From Epiperipatus broadwayi (Eukaryota > Onychophora > Udeonychophora > Euonychophora > Peripatidae): DNA of 64,000 nt. The notes beneath the pieces are model-generated. The model worked only from the letters and a program-made list of their open reading frames with translations, was not told the DNA's origin and did no database searches. Below, one piece after another: positions 15,001 to 30,000 of this stretch. The stretch is from NCBI GenBank assembly GCA_028023455.1, contig JAQFVV010000205.1, positions 1,781,353-1,845,352 of the forward strand. The letters are read 5' to 3'. Position numbers and translations under genes: made by a program. Position 1 is the first letter of the stretch. Each line of letters begins with the position of its first letter.

Positions 15001-18000
15001 TTTTGTTCATTTTCCATGTTTCTCATTTCAAAATTGAATGTCTATTGTTTCCCTCTAACATGATTCTCATGGCGTTTATATATACCCCCATTTTCACTCA
15101 TAATCTTTACTATATGATTTGACAGATTTTTTTCAACTGCTCCTTTGAGCCAAGTTTTTTCTTAAAACATCTCGAAACTATACTACTGCTCTGATTCCTA
15201 ACTTCGTTCTGTGATAATCGCCTTTGCTCACTCTATTTTCCTTTAGATGGATTAACGATAGTTTTGTTCTTAATCGTCTTCCCAATAGCAGTTCTGCAGA
15301 TGTGACGCTGGTTACTGTGCATGGCATTGAATGTTATGCCAGCATTATTTCCTGTAGCCCATTTTGTAATTGTCCATAATTGCTTTTTTTAAAAACTTTT
15401 TTATTTGTTGCACTGCTTTTTCAACCATGATTCGGGATGATACAGGGAGTACTCATGTGTAGAATTCTGTTTTCTTTCCAATATTTTTTCATAATGTGAT
15501 TCATTAAACCCATTGTATTATCAGATACAATGGTTTCTGGTAATCCCTGTATTGCAAAAACTTTATCCAAATACTTTATTGTTTCTTCTTTGCTTGTTCG
15601 TTACATTCTGTCTACTTTGAGAACGCATCTATTATTATTAGGATCATTTTCCCTGAAAATTGGCCCTGCGTAGTCAATGTGCAATCTTTCCCATGGTCTG
15701 GTTGTTTTTGGCCACTCAGTGTACTTTGTTGCTGGGAGTGCCATCTCTCTCTGGCAGATATCACACATCTTTATGTATTTTTCAATATCAGCATTTATTT
15801 TTGGCTACCAGGCATAATTACGCACCAATGCTTTAGATCTCACTACTTCTGGGAGGTCTTCATGTAACAATTCCAATACATGATTATGGCCTGCAGGCAG
15901 TATTACCGTTTGATTGCCATTACTAGACATCCCTTGCATACTGACAATCTTTCTCTGTTTATCCAAAAACCTTGATTTACATAGCTCAGTTTTGTTTTAG
16001 GTCATCCTTCTCTAATGCACTTCTTTTTGTTCATTTCCCCACTGTTCATTGTTTATTGCGCTTGATTTTATGCTATCAATATAGTTCACCTCTGTTTCTG
16101 AACTTATAGATTCCAGTTTATCCGGGCATCTAGATAGAGCATTCGCATGTGTAATGTCTTTTTTTTTTTGTAGTATAACTTATAATTGTTTGCAGCCAAA
16201 ATATTCTGCCAGCATAACATCCTTGGGCTTATGTGTTTGGGAGCTACTTTGTCATTGGCAAAAATATTTAGTAATGGCTTATGGTCCATGAAAATTTCAA
16301 AACTACCCTATGTACCCATGAAATTTTTTAATTGCATACTATGACCAATGCTTCTTTATCAATTTGGTCATTCCTGTTTGACATAGAAGTCCAGAATTAA
16401 TGTGTTGTGCAAAATTTACTGTAATTCTCTAAGTAAAACATTGTTATATAAATTCCATGTTATATTTCACTGTTAAAAGCATTCAGTTTTGTTTTACTTT
16501 GAAAAATGAATTAGAAGATTATATTTCAAATCTTTCATCTATAAGGAATTAATCCATCATTCACACAAACATATGTTTGTTTTGAAAAAGCTATACAGAT
16601 AAATACTTTAATAATAATGTATAATAATATTTTTTGTGAAAAGTCTTTTTTCTTTTTAAATAGAAAGTACAGATGATATTCTGGCAAAATATCGCAAGAA
16701 AACATCCTCCGCTCAGATTGGGAGTGATGGTGACGGACTTCATGATCTGAATAATCAGAAAAGGGATAAAGATCATGCAATCAGCTGGGAATCCAATACT
16801 CTTTCCATGGATCCTAATAATATAGAAAGCAGCTTTGCGTTTATGGATGCCAAAAGAAAATTACGCCTTGTATTAAGTACAGCTGATTTTCAAACACTTC
16901 CATGGTTAGCAAATTTTTCAAGCTCAAGTGGCCGTAGTAAGAATTCAAAAGAAAATGAATTATTAGCTTTTCTCAAAGTGCAGCTAGCAGAAGCCATTAA
17001 TCTACAAGATCGTTCATTGGTCGCCCAGCTTCATGAAACATTGCGTTGTGTACGACAGTTTGATGAAATTGGGTAAGAAAAAGTTCTTATTTACATATTA
17101 AAATTTAAATTTAAATTTTGACTGTTTTAGGATGCATTAAATTTAATGTAAAAAGTTACAAGGAGAATTTTCTTCATTATAAATTAGTAAAAGATTAGTA
17201 TAGAAATTACAATCATCAAACATCACATGATTTTTTTCTGCTTATATTTAACATATATGAGCAATTCTTTTCACTTTATACTAGAGCCATCTATTGTAAA
17301 CTTGAATAATCAATGAATACAAATGATAGTGCTAACATATGCATTTCTCCAGATTAAATATTTAATGTCTTTAACAGTAATGAATTAGTGGCAAAGATGA
17401 CTTGGGATTTAAAGTTGAAACTAATGCATTTGTTCAAGCTTACAATAGGTGTCTCTAGAGCAGAGAGCTGCACCTAAAATTGTATGTTAAATGTGAACAG
17501 GAAGTCGTGATGTTTGTTTTAATTGTATTAAATTGTTCTAGCCATAGGGTGGAACGCAACCTGCATTTAGCATAAAAATGAGGTTGCTAAAATACATAAT
17601 TAATAATCTATCTAACTGCACAGGCATTTTAGTGTGAATTTAAAACAAATCTTTGGGGTTTGTTTTTACTTTCAAGCTGTTAGCTTGATAATGGAAAGGA
17701 TTTACAATTGGATTCTGGATGCAAAAATGTTTTAGTTCTAGTTTTGTCGGAACCATAACTAATCTTAAAGGTTGGCCATAATATCACTGTCATATAGGAT
17801 CCATTGATTATTCAATTTTATAATAGATGTCACTGGAATAGAATAGAGAAAATTGATCCTGAAACTTTATAATTGCTATGAAGAAAAAATGAAAATAACA
17901 AAATATCAGCAAAATATTCTTTTAGAGCATCTGCAATTGATTAAGAATAAAGACAGAATTATGGTGATGATGTATTCTTTCAAGGAAAAGATGTGACCCT

Positions 18001-21000
18001 AATGTCAAGGAGAAGAATAACTTTTGCAAGTTTCATTTCTTGAATGCTTTTTTTTTTTTTTGTAATGCTTTTTTTTTTTTTGTAAACGTTTCTTACGTCA
18101 CTTTTAGTGTTCCATAATAGGAAATATTTGATAATTAAAAACTCAAGCAAACTTTGTTTTAGATATATATCTAATACACACTATTAATAATTATTAAAAG
18201 TTTTGATGAAAAAATTTTATTTGATTTTCGCAATAATTGTTACAAATTTCAGAATATTTGTATCTTTTAATTCACAAACTGAGTCTACTATAATTTTTTT
18301 TCGTCAGGTGTTTTAGTGATGCTGAAGAATTGAACATATTTTTATTCTGTATTTTGTTGAACATCTTTAGAATAGCTATGTGAATCAGTGATGTCATTGT
18401 GATAAATCACAAAGCTTAAAGTTTCTCATACTTTGGATTGTTTATTAGTAATTATTTATGTAAAAAGTAATTTTAGAAATAATTGGATGTGTAGATGAAG
18501 ATGTTTATGTATAGAAATATACTCCATGTACATTGGCTACTCAGATTTCTTTGTGGTGAGAGATCGGTGATGGTGGAATATTTTCAAATGTGAAAGATAA
18601 TTGCAAATAACCAATAAGCCATATACAGTAACCACATGCTGGAATATTAATTAATCTTTTAATCGCACATTTTTATATGTGTGTAGAGGTTTAAAATGTG
18701 GGGGTTTTTTCTAATAGGAAAATATATATATGTATATTGTAACAGTCAAAACATGTCTATCTCGCTAACACACTGCAGAATTTAAACCCGGGACATAGAA
18801 CTCAACACTAGGAGAGTTACCTCCCAGAAATCCCAAGTTTGAATCCAAAGTCCAAACTCCACAACGCCCTCTACGTGACAACACACTTGATGCTACTATA
18901 AGTATAATTTCATGCCGGTGCCGGTGATCAGGGAGAAAACAAAAGACTCTAAATCTAAAATAGCCCTAGGTTAATTTAACAATAACTTATAGATGTGCCA
19001 AAGATAAGTTTAATGTACTATGTAATTTAGATTGCACCCCAAATAAATAAAAAAAGAAATAAATTTATAAATAAGATTTTAATGATTTGATAATAAAATA
19101 ATTTAGCGATATAAATTGGATAGTTATATAATAAACAAACAAGATGGCTGATACCTCGTACTTGGGTTCGTTTAGATAATGTGTCTATAATATAGTGATA
19201 CGGTAGGCATATGCGAGTCACGTAAAGTCTAACAGAGTTTGAAATATTCTAAAACATTTATAATTGGAGATTTAAATGAAGATCGAGAGTCAGTCGCGAA
19301 TAGATTATAAGATCGAGCTATACTGAACGGATTTGAAATTCATTTAAATAGAATTCTTTTAATAAGTAATAAGGGAAATATACGGTGGTGCTAGCGAGTA
19401 TATGCCGAGGAGGGGTGCAATTTATGAGTATGCAACTTTAGAAGATGGCGAAAGATCTTGGCATTGGGTAGGCATTTCGCCTTTTATTTGGGACGTCTCT
19501 AGCCCACTCACAGCTCAAGCCTGGCCCACACTCAGGAGCTTCGTAACTGTGGGGACATACGCGAAATAATTCCCATGTGCCATTTTAGCACAGGATTGGG
19601 AACCGCGGAGTAAAATAAGGGGGAACGGATTTGAACGATGATGACCTTTGCCAACAGTAGGATTCCAGCACCCATGCATATTTACTAGCAACACAGATTA
19701 ATTTCAAAGAATTTAATAAAATAAAGGGCAATTTATCAAGGAACAGAAATAGCTTGCTCTCAACTTTCATATTTTAATGGTCGGCAGACTCTCAACAAAA
19801 CTTAAGATAAATAAGTATTCATTTAACAAAATTCTTATACGCAAAAATATTTTAAAACATATATAAGAGATACTTTTATATATAAACGATGGGAGGGGGA
19901 AAATGCGTGTTTGCGGTTTATAAACTAAGATGGCAACCACGCATCATTTGACTTCCCTACATGACTCGCATTTGTTTAAAGAAATTAATTATATATTTCA
20001 TTATAAGACATTTATAAATATAATAGAAAATCAACCCAAGCATAAGTTTAGCATGCATTAAAAAAACGTTTAAATAAATACATTTAAAGAATATACAAAA
20101 TTGTTAGCTATAGCTTGCAGTTTCTGAGATCTCGGGTTGATTTTAATTACCTTGTTCTTTTTTAACTCTGTCTGTGGGCATTTTCAAACTTGTAGCAAAG
20201 CTCTTAAGTAAAATTATGAGTTTCTTTGGTTCATGGTTCCGCAGCAGCATTTAGTAGATTTTAGGAGCAGCATTTCTTTGGGCTGGTTCAGTTGGAGTTG
20301 ATGATACGGTGACAGGACATCAGATTTTGAATGATGGATGGCCGAGGCACAGGATCCCGAGGAAAGACAACCTACTGGCCCGTTACCCCGACATTCTAGG
20401 GTTAAACGATTTGAAAACTAGATTTACTGTCAAAGCAAGCCGGTCGGTCCGATGACGCGAATAAACAAGCAATCGGAAAATATGAATGTCAAAATTCAGA
20501 AAATAACTTTTTTCGCTGTCACAATATCAGGTAGGTTAATTAATTACTCTCTAATCCTAATTACAATCAATCAGCCCTATTTATACGCTCTCCTTGATTA
20601 CAATCTAACCCTGCGGTGATAAAATCCATTCTTTAATTATTACACATTTGAAAACACGGACTGCATTTTCTAATTAAAATCTGTTCGTAAACACTGTTTT
20701 AATCTTATCAAATCTATTGGCGCCAATATGATTAAAATTAGCCACTATTGTTCTTTCCCCACCCTCACTGACTTAAAGAAAATGGCATGTTTTTGAATAA
20801 CATTTTATAACACTTTACATTTATCAAACACTATTTCTGAATTTAATTTCTAGAAATATTTCTCAGTGATATTATTTCTTAAAGGCAAATAATTATAGCG
20901 AAATAACATCACAAAATAAATCGATTCAAAAACAACTTTTAAATAAAATATTTTGATAAATTTTAAATATTATCGTAGTACGTGTGTAGATGAGAATATG

Positions 21001-24000
21001 TGACCTACTTTATTGTACAAGCATATATACGTAATATATACTCAACGGTTTGAAAATAAAACCGTTTAAAACAATTTTAATCATTATTAAACCCCGGGCA
21101 CCCCATTATACATATAAATTTAGGCCGGATTTCGGTAAATATACCCAGTACACACACAATACGATGAAATTAGGGTTTTAAGTAAGGCATGAGGGTAGGA
21201 AACAGGAAGGCAAGGTGAAACTAAGATTGGTAAGGCATATTTTACTGTTTCAATATATGTGCAGATTAACATATATAAATTGGAAAAACGTAAACTCTTC
21301 ATCATATGAAATATAAAATAGTAATTATAAAACATTGTATGGGCGATATATTTATAATAAAAATATCAAAAGTCTATACAAAGTATTTATAACAATATTG
21401 AAAGTCTTAACATTTTAAAATCTTTCAATATAAGAAATATAAATTTTTCAACTTGCAAAACAGTCATCATACCTTTGAAAGTAAATATTTCAGGGTGTGA
21501 GATATAAAATAGAAATTTTAAAATGCCGATATAAAGTGTGTTTTATAGAACTAAAAGTATAAAATATTATATGAAGCACATACATCTTTACCCCGCTTAG
21601 AGATTGACTATTTAGCGATATTTCACAATAGTGATAACCATCAATTTGTACCCACTACTTCAATTTACAATCGATTTTTCACTATAACGATCGTGAAAAA
21701 ATTTAAAAAAAAAAATTTTTTTTGGTAGCCATCTTGAATTTTGCATCACTGATGACGTCAGAAAATAGGTATTTTAAATTCATTTTACCCAAAAGCAAAA
21801 GTATATTATTGTAATATGTATACAGGTAATGACTTTGCTGTAATTGTATACACATACAATATTTTATTCATAAAACACAATGTTAGTGCTGCATTCAGTA
21901 TTTTGAATATAGAACGTTTAAACTTAAAATATCTATAATTACTGAATCTATAATACTGTATATTGTGTATATAAGTGTTGAATGTCTTTAGAAAAATTAA
22001 ACTTTATTTAAATATAATGTAGAGTACTTGGATTATTTAAATAAAGTTTAATTTTTCTAAAGACATTCAACACATATATTAGATGATGAAATAGTCCAAT
22101 ATATAAATACGATACAGGACAATTAAAATACCATCATCACAAACTTTCAGGAAAACACTAAATATGAATATTAAACTGCGTGCGTGTGTTTATTAATTAC
22201 GATATATTATTTTTAGAACACCTGGATAATTATGTAAAAATAGTTATTGATTTTGTAACTTCGTTAATAAATGTTGTTTACACTCAAGTTGTTTCAAATC
22301 AAAAGAAAAACAGATTGTATTTAAAATAAATGTTAATGAATTTTCTTCTACACGAATGGGGGGGGGGGGACTATTACATTACTAAAAATATAGTAAAAAA
22401 AAATAAAAGAAAAATAAACTTTGTGTATGTTTTAGAAAATTAGTACAATTGGGTTTTTTTTTCTTTTAAAATAAGTTGGAATTTTTTTTCTAAAGTTGAC
22501 TGATTTATGAAACACATTAAGCGTTTTGTTATTCTGGTGTACTGTAATAAGTCTTTATGTTCAATTAAATAATTTATAATTAAACATTGTTTTTTAATTT
22601 GAATAATTTCATATAAATAATAAACATATATGTACTGTAATACAAATTTTAAAAAAATGCACTTCAGTATGGATTTTTTTTTCATTATGATGAAAAACTT
22701 CTGCGGAAGAATATAAAAACTCTTAAATTCAAATTTAGTTTCACTTTCTCTTTCTTTTTGCTGTACTGTACTTTTTAAACAGTGAAAATATGCATTTTTT
22801 TTCCAAGTGATATAAAACTTTTCTTTTTAGATACAGTATTTATTTAGTCATCATTATCACGAAAAAAAAATAAGAAAATCTTTGAGCTTGGAAACCAAGG
22901 TGGATATTTTACGTCGACTGGAACCACCCATTTTTTCCCCCATAGACCTCCATTATAAATACGTATTCTGTATTTGATACTCTTGCTTACGATGAGTTTT
23001 GGAGGACCAATTGCCATCTCTAAGCGGGGTAAAGATGTATATATAAAAAGATCAAAAGCCTACATTCTTGAATAGTTTCCAATATATAAAATATATCAAT
23101 CAAATAATAACAATAACTTTTTGAGTTTTATTGTATGGTGAAAAATTATTGAAGTATGTAGTTGGGGAAAAAAAGTTGGATGAAAATATGTTTTTACGAA
23201 AGCTTGGAAAAAACAAAAATGGAATTGATTGTTGCTTTGTGGATGTAATTTTACATTAAAAGTGGAAAGTGAATATATAGGCAATAACAAATTTTTTTGA
23301 AAGGCAGATTGAATGAAGGGAGAATATTTGCCATTATACTCTAAAGTCTAATTTGATTTTTCTGTTCTTGGAATTCCTAAATATTTCAGTGAAAAACTAA
23401 ATATATTTTTAAAATGTATACAGTTACATTGCTCCTGCTTTACTAATACTCATGTTTCAACATTTGATCCAGAAAATTCAGAAAAAGAAAGCTTTTATTG
23501 TCTATTGGATAGCGTTACTACATCAATACCATTCAAAGACCAAATTTTTCTTCTTTTAAAATTTAATGCATATGTTCATAGAAAGAGTAAAGTTTGGTCC
23601 AAAATTATTGGAAATAATAGTATTGGTCTTGTGAACTTGATTGATCTGATATTAATTTTTTCCTCATCTTTTGTAAGTTGCTTCCACAAAAAAGAAGAAA
23701 ATATTGAAATGATAGAAAAATTATTACATTCCTAAACAGCATTATAGTTGAAAAAGATTTGATTAGCTAATATATATTGGAACCCCTGCAATTTCTATAT
23801 TTTAATTACAAGTCTATCAACATATGAGGTGAATTAGCAGATACTAACTAACTGTCTACAATAGTATTATTTATATCAGGGTTTGACAATCTTTTAGTGA
23901 TGTCATGCCGAATCTATGTTGCAATGTTATTCCATGTGCCGACATACTTTTGAAACCATTATAACTGAATCTTATATGATTGGTCATTCAATATTTTAAA

Positions 24001-27000
24001 ATACATAGAATCATATGTGAAAAGTATGTTTTGTTATATCGCATTTGAAAAATATTCTTAAAAATTTCCTTTGGCGTGGAGAAAATTTATCTTGTAGATG
24101 CTTAAATAAATGTGTGTTGTTTACAAAATTGCTAATTAATATACAGTAATTCAGAATAGACAAAGCGGATTTCCCTTTTATTGCTTAAATTTAAAAGCTG
24201 ATCAATGAACTCTAAGAAAATAAAACGTATTTTTTTAGCATTCATCAAAAATGTTTCAAATATAAAATATCAACTTTTATGATATAAAATATCAACTTTT
24301 AAATTGGAAGTTTTTCAATTTTTTTTTTTTTTTTTTTAAAACTATGGACATTGGAAATTTTCTCTATGAGAAATTTGCTTTAATTACGCAATAAACCTTT
24401 ACAAAAAAAAAAGATATTTAACTTCTTTGAGATCTGAATAATATTATCAAGTCCCATGTATTTGTGGACTTCATTCATGCATTAACCCACTATCACATGT
24501 ATTATTATATAATTACGAATAGAAGTTTTTATTATATTTGAAGAGAAATGGAGAGAGCAATAGAAAGACTAGGAAGAAAATAGAGATACCATTAATAGAT
24601 GGCAAGGAAGGGTATATATTATCATGTTTTTTATTTGATGATGATATGTTCTTGTACACAGAAAGTAGGGAAGATATGGAAGTTTGTTGAAGACGTGTTC
24701 AAGGGTAGGTAAGGAGACGATTAAATTTAGTGAAGTTAAATCAAAAGCAATGATGATAAATGCTGGGGAAAGAAAGAGAAATAATTTTTTGGGGGGATAT
24801 AAAGTTAAATATGGTGAATAGGTATAATTATTTGGGAATCATCTTAAGTAATCAGAGAAATTCATGAGGAAAAAAAAAAGATAAATGAAGCAAAGAAAAG
24901 AAAGGGAAATTAACAGTGTTTTTATATAATAAATGTGATGTAGCTAGAATTATATGGGAGTGACAGTAGCATTATGTGTTAATAAAGGGGTGTTAGATTA
25001 CTTAGAAAAAGTACAAAGAGAAGTAGGAAGACAAGAATTAGATGCAGATGTGTGGATGGCAAAGGAGGCAATTCAAGGAGAAATGGATGCTCAGGTATTT
25101 ATGTGAGAACAGATTGCAATTTATGGATAATAATAGCCAAAATAGTATTTAATTGGGTTATCAGTAAAGGCCAGGCAATAAGATGAGTGAGAAATGTAGT
25201 ACGGTATGCAGAAGATTTGGATAAATACTTTATGTCAGTATACTTTTACAAAAAGTGGGTAATTATGTTAGGAAAATTGTTGAATGTTATAGTGGGAAAG
25301 AATGGGATAGAAAAATAGATATATTAATAAAAAATAGTTGGAGAGATGAGGAACTAGTATGGAGGGTAAAAAGAATTTAAATATATATAGAAGTAAACAG
25401 AAGATTAGGTTCAAGTTAATTTATGATAATAACAAGGATGATATTTTACTGTTTAAGGCTCGAACAGGATCTTTAGCAACAAGGGAATGTGCACATAAAT
25501 GGAAAAATGTGGGTGATTTAGTCTTCTAGTTGTGTAAGGAAGGCATAGAAAATATTAGTCATCTGTTAATTGAATGTACTCAAAATTTAGTTGTGGGAAA
25601 ATAAATATAAACAAAGCAATTATATAGAAAATGGATTCTTGGGTTTTTATGCTGGGTTTGGGAAAAGATAAAGAGGATTTAGATGTAAAGATCATAGAAT
25701 TGACAAACATAATGTTGTGGAAATGGGATGGAGCAGTTTAGCGGAGAATGTGGGAAAACCTTAGGGTGGTTGAATAGAAACGGAAAGTAAGATGGCTAAC
25801 AGGTTTCTTAGGGCATAGTGGTTGAGAGATTCCCGACTCTGAGAAAGGAGATTCCTGACTCTGAGAAAGGAGAATCCATAATGCATCACATCACATTACT
25901 GTTTTTAATAACTTGTGTAAGTATAGGAAATGGTGATCATGTGATATTTTAGTGGTAATATAATATTTAAATGATATTAATTTGATTATTATAATTTTAC
26001 ACACATTGATCACAAACTGCCTTGTGATTGTTTTATTTATTATTACTTTTTGAATAACATTTAATGAAATAGCAAGTATTGATATAGTAAATATGGTGAT
26101 TTCACTATGTAAAACGTAATTTTTTTTTCAGTAATTAGACAGTACAAGCATTTTAGAGTAATATGTTTAATTTTTCACATACATAAAATATTATTAAGAG
26201 TTTGCTATAACAAATGAAATTACCTTTTTTTTTTTTTTGTAGAAATGGGGTACCCCAAGTTTAGTCAAAAATATGTTTAAAAAAAGGAAGATTAGTTTTG
26301 TTTCAGGGATTGTTAATCTGAGGTCATGTGATCTGGCTTGATTAAGCATAATCCATCAGTTAGGATTGTAGATTAGAAATGTTCTGCATAGCTTAATGCA
26401 TTAGCAGAATGCTAGACTCTGGAACGTAAGTTTTTCGGATTAATTCCAGCTGTTGAATTTCTGGCATTTGAATTTCTAACCATTTATTTATTTACTTTAT
26501 AGATTAGAAATTATATTTTATGTGTTAGTTTTATCATTGCAAATAATAGTGTGTTGAAAACAAATATATCATGAGTGAATTCTTGCTGTTTTAAGCGTTT
26601 TCAGGTCATCTGAAGAAAGACCTAAAGCAGAAAATTGATTCTGAAGTATGTTGTCGTATTATGATTAAAATCATAGTTTCAATAGTTCTGCTTATTCAGT
26701 AGAATAAGAATTTTGTAAAGAAAAAGAAAAAAATGAGGATTTGATTAGAACTTGTTTGCTAGTGTTTCAGCATGAGCAGAAATTGAATTTTTTATCACAT
26801 TTTTTCTTTATTTATTTAATCTATCTTATTACATCTTTGCATTCTTTATATACTTTTTAATAAAATCACTTTATTAATCTGTTTTCACATTAGATGCCGG
26901 AAACTTCTTAATTCTTTAAAAGATGATTATAAAAAACGGGCACCCTATATTGCTTATTTAGTTCGTTGCAGACAAGGGATGTTAGCAACCAATGCTCATT

Positions 27001-30000
27001 TAGAGCGCCTGCTGAACAGGATAGAACGGTAAGACAATTATTTCTGCTTAGCAGTGAATTTATTTATTATTTAACCTGTCATATTTATATCTTGCTAATG
27101 TTATTTTATACTAATTTACTACATTGAAGAGGAAGCTTATTGGCTCAACTGCTATTAGTCAACCTTATTACAGTGAACTGATAGTAGGTGCTTCAGTGCT
27201 GTAATTCTTAGTACTTATGTATATTTATCATATAGCCGATTTGAGAGGGAACATGTATCAATGACAGTTTCATTCATATGGCCAGATTAAGATATTTTTT
27301 GCCTTTTCGCTAGGAATTGATCCAGAATTGAAATTTAATATATCCACTCTTATTGAATAGTGTCCCACATGGTTTGATGCAATGGTAGAGTAGCAAATTA
27401 TGGAACTCAAGGTCGATGAATCGTAAGCCAGTTGAACTTCTTATGTCTTTCTAAGTTCCCAGAATGCTTTGCTGCAGTGGTTATGTGGCAACTCTGGAGC
27501 TCAAGGTTCATCGATTGCAGCCCAGCCCTATCACTTCTGGTGCTTGAACTTCTTATATTTCCTGTATAGTAAAGCATTCAATTCCTATATTCCTTCTGAA
27601 TTCCCAGCATGCAATGCTGCAATGGCAGAGTGTCTGAATCTGGAGCTCAAGATGCATGGATTGCAACTGAGCCATGTTACTTTTGATGCTTGAACTTCTT
27701 ATTAACTCTTGAATAATAAACCATTCAATTACTATAATTCTAAATTCCCAGTGGCAGACTGGAACTCAAGATCCATGGATCAGAGATCAGCTGTGTCACT
27801 TCTGATGCTTGAATTTCTTATGAACTTTTGAATAATAAGCCATTCAATTACTATAGTCTACTGAGCTCCCAGCATGCTTTGCTTCAGTGATAGATTGGCA
27901 GACTCTGGAGCTATTATGAGCTTCTGAATAATAAACCATTCAATTACTATATTCTATCCGAATTTCCCCGCATCCTTTGCTCCAAATGGCAGACTCTGGA
28001 GCTCAAGCTCCATAAATTGTACCCAGCTCTGATGCTTGAACTTCTTATGAACTCCTGAATAATGAACCATTCAATTACTATTGTTATGGTCTTTCTGAAT
28101 TCCCAGCATTCTTTGCTGCAGTGATAGATAGGCAAGACCTGGAGCTCAAATTCCGTGAATTGCATGCCCAGCTCTGTCACTTCTGATGCTTGAACTTCTT
28201 ATGAACTTCTGAATAATGAACCATTCAATTACTATATTCTGTCTGAGTTCCCAGCATGCTTTGCTGAAGTGGTAGACCCTGGAGCTCAAGGACTTTGGAT
28301 CGCAGCCCAGTTCTGTCACTTTTGATGTCTAGCTCATTATGAATTCCTGACTAATAAACCTTTCAATTACTATATTCTTTCTGAATTCCCAGCTTGCTTT
28401 GCTGTAGTGGTCCAATGACATATTCTTGCGCTCAGAATCCCTGGATCTCCACCCAGCTCTTTCACTTTTGAGGTCTAGCTTATTATGAATTCCTGAATAA
28501 TAAACCTTTCAATTACTATATTCTTTCTGAGTTCCTAGCATGCTTTGCTGTAGTGGTCCAATGGCATATTCTTGCTCTCAGAGTCCCTGGATCTCCACCC
28601 AGCTCTTTCACTTCTGGTGCTTCAACTTTTATGAACATCTAAATAATAAACCATTCAATTAGTATGCTTTGGTGCAGAGGAAGACCTCTGATCAGCCCAG
28701 CCATTCATCCAGTAAAGATCAGAAACTGTTCTTTATCAAAGAATAAACAAAATGGAAAACTGTTCAAATTTTACTGTCTAGAAATTGGAACATTAAGCAC
28801 TGTCTTTTTTACTATTCCTCTACAGAAGGTTATTGAATAGATCTTTTAATCCTTTAGTGGACCCATTAATATTGTTTTAATACCCATTTGCTTTTTGTCT
28901 GATTATTACAGACATCTTTTTAAATATTACATAAAATTTGTTAAGTTCTTTATAATATATCGCTCTACATTTTTTTTCTTAGGGATAAATTCGTGTGCAG
29001 TAATTTTTTTATCTCCATTTGCGTGCGCCTGTATTTGGAGAAAAGAGAAAGGCCAATTCAGCGTTTCGCTAATGAGTTTCAGAAACTTACAATGCCTGAT
29101 GAAAAGGTACGGTAACAGTAAACATGTACTTATTGTGATTTTAATTTTGATGTTTTTATTCATGTTCTTTATTATATTTTAAACAGACTGACTTGGTAGA
29201 AGAATTTTTAAAGTTTTTATACCAAGATATGGAAAATGACTCCTCATGGCAAGGTAATAAATATTTCAAATGGACTTACAATTTAAATCATATTTATAAG
29301 TTAATTTCTGTAATAATGTTTTTAGAAATTGTAAAATCGATTTTGTAATAAGTATTAGAGAATCTCAATTCATTTATATTCATTCTATTGCCTTCTTTGA
29401 TGTCTTATATAATTAAGATTGTTAAAAAATTATATTGAAGAAGAAGTGATTAATACATGATTTGTATATATAAAATCTTCTGCCAAAAGGCAAATCTCAT
29501 CCAATGATCCAGATTACCATCTCTAAATCCTCAGATTACCATCTCTAAATCCTTTCATAATTTTTTCATAAAAAGAATCAAGATTTTTTATTTCTTCTAT
29601 TCTTTCTCTCATAATTAAAATCACTATATAACCAATCCAGTTCTTTTTCTTAATTGTATCAATATCTTATTCCTTCAAACTTATCTTTTTTTTTTACTTC
29701 CCGAACTTTATCTCTAGAGCAATCGATCTTTATTCTCTTTTTCTAATTGCCCAAATCTTGACTTAGAATTGAGAATAATCTAACATTATTTAAAGACAGC
29801 CGTTAATGTTTTATTCAGTTTGTTTTATCATGTGTGTGAGTATATATGTATGTGCATACAAACTCACACATATACTCAAATACTGTTTTATCAAAAACCA
29901 AAACAGTAAAAAGGTTACATTTATTGAACTGAGAAGTTGTTTGGTTTTGTATTAATAAAAAATGCCGCTGTTGTTAAGTTGAAATATTTTTGAAAAGATA

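Larger units (their letters stand above)
13722..16420 (-). mobile_element. Ty3/gypsy retrotransposon, 5'-truncated, with 3' LTR
   Basis: Read on the minus strand from 16420 down: end of RNase H (DQIDKEAL, then DHKPLLNIF, then W...[11 protein letters not shown], about 16360-16150), the integrase zinc-binding end ([15 protein letters not shown], about 15790-15740) and [18 protein letters not shown] (about 15715-15660), then the catalytic-core end (LPETIVSDN, about 15545) and a later [14 protein letters not shown] block (about 15300-15260). Stops and frameshifts break all frames. A polypurine tract and an LTR follow. No gag, protease or polymerase finger region is visible. Confidence 0.88.

Noticed and set aside
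27360-28680. CRISPR array
   Set aside because: The repeats are long, variable and head-to-tail without unique spacers, in an animal genome.
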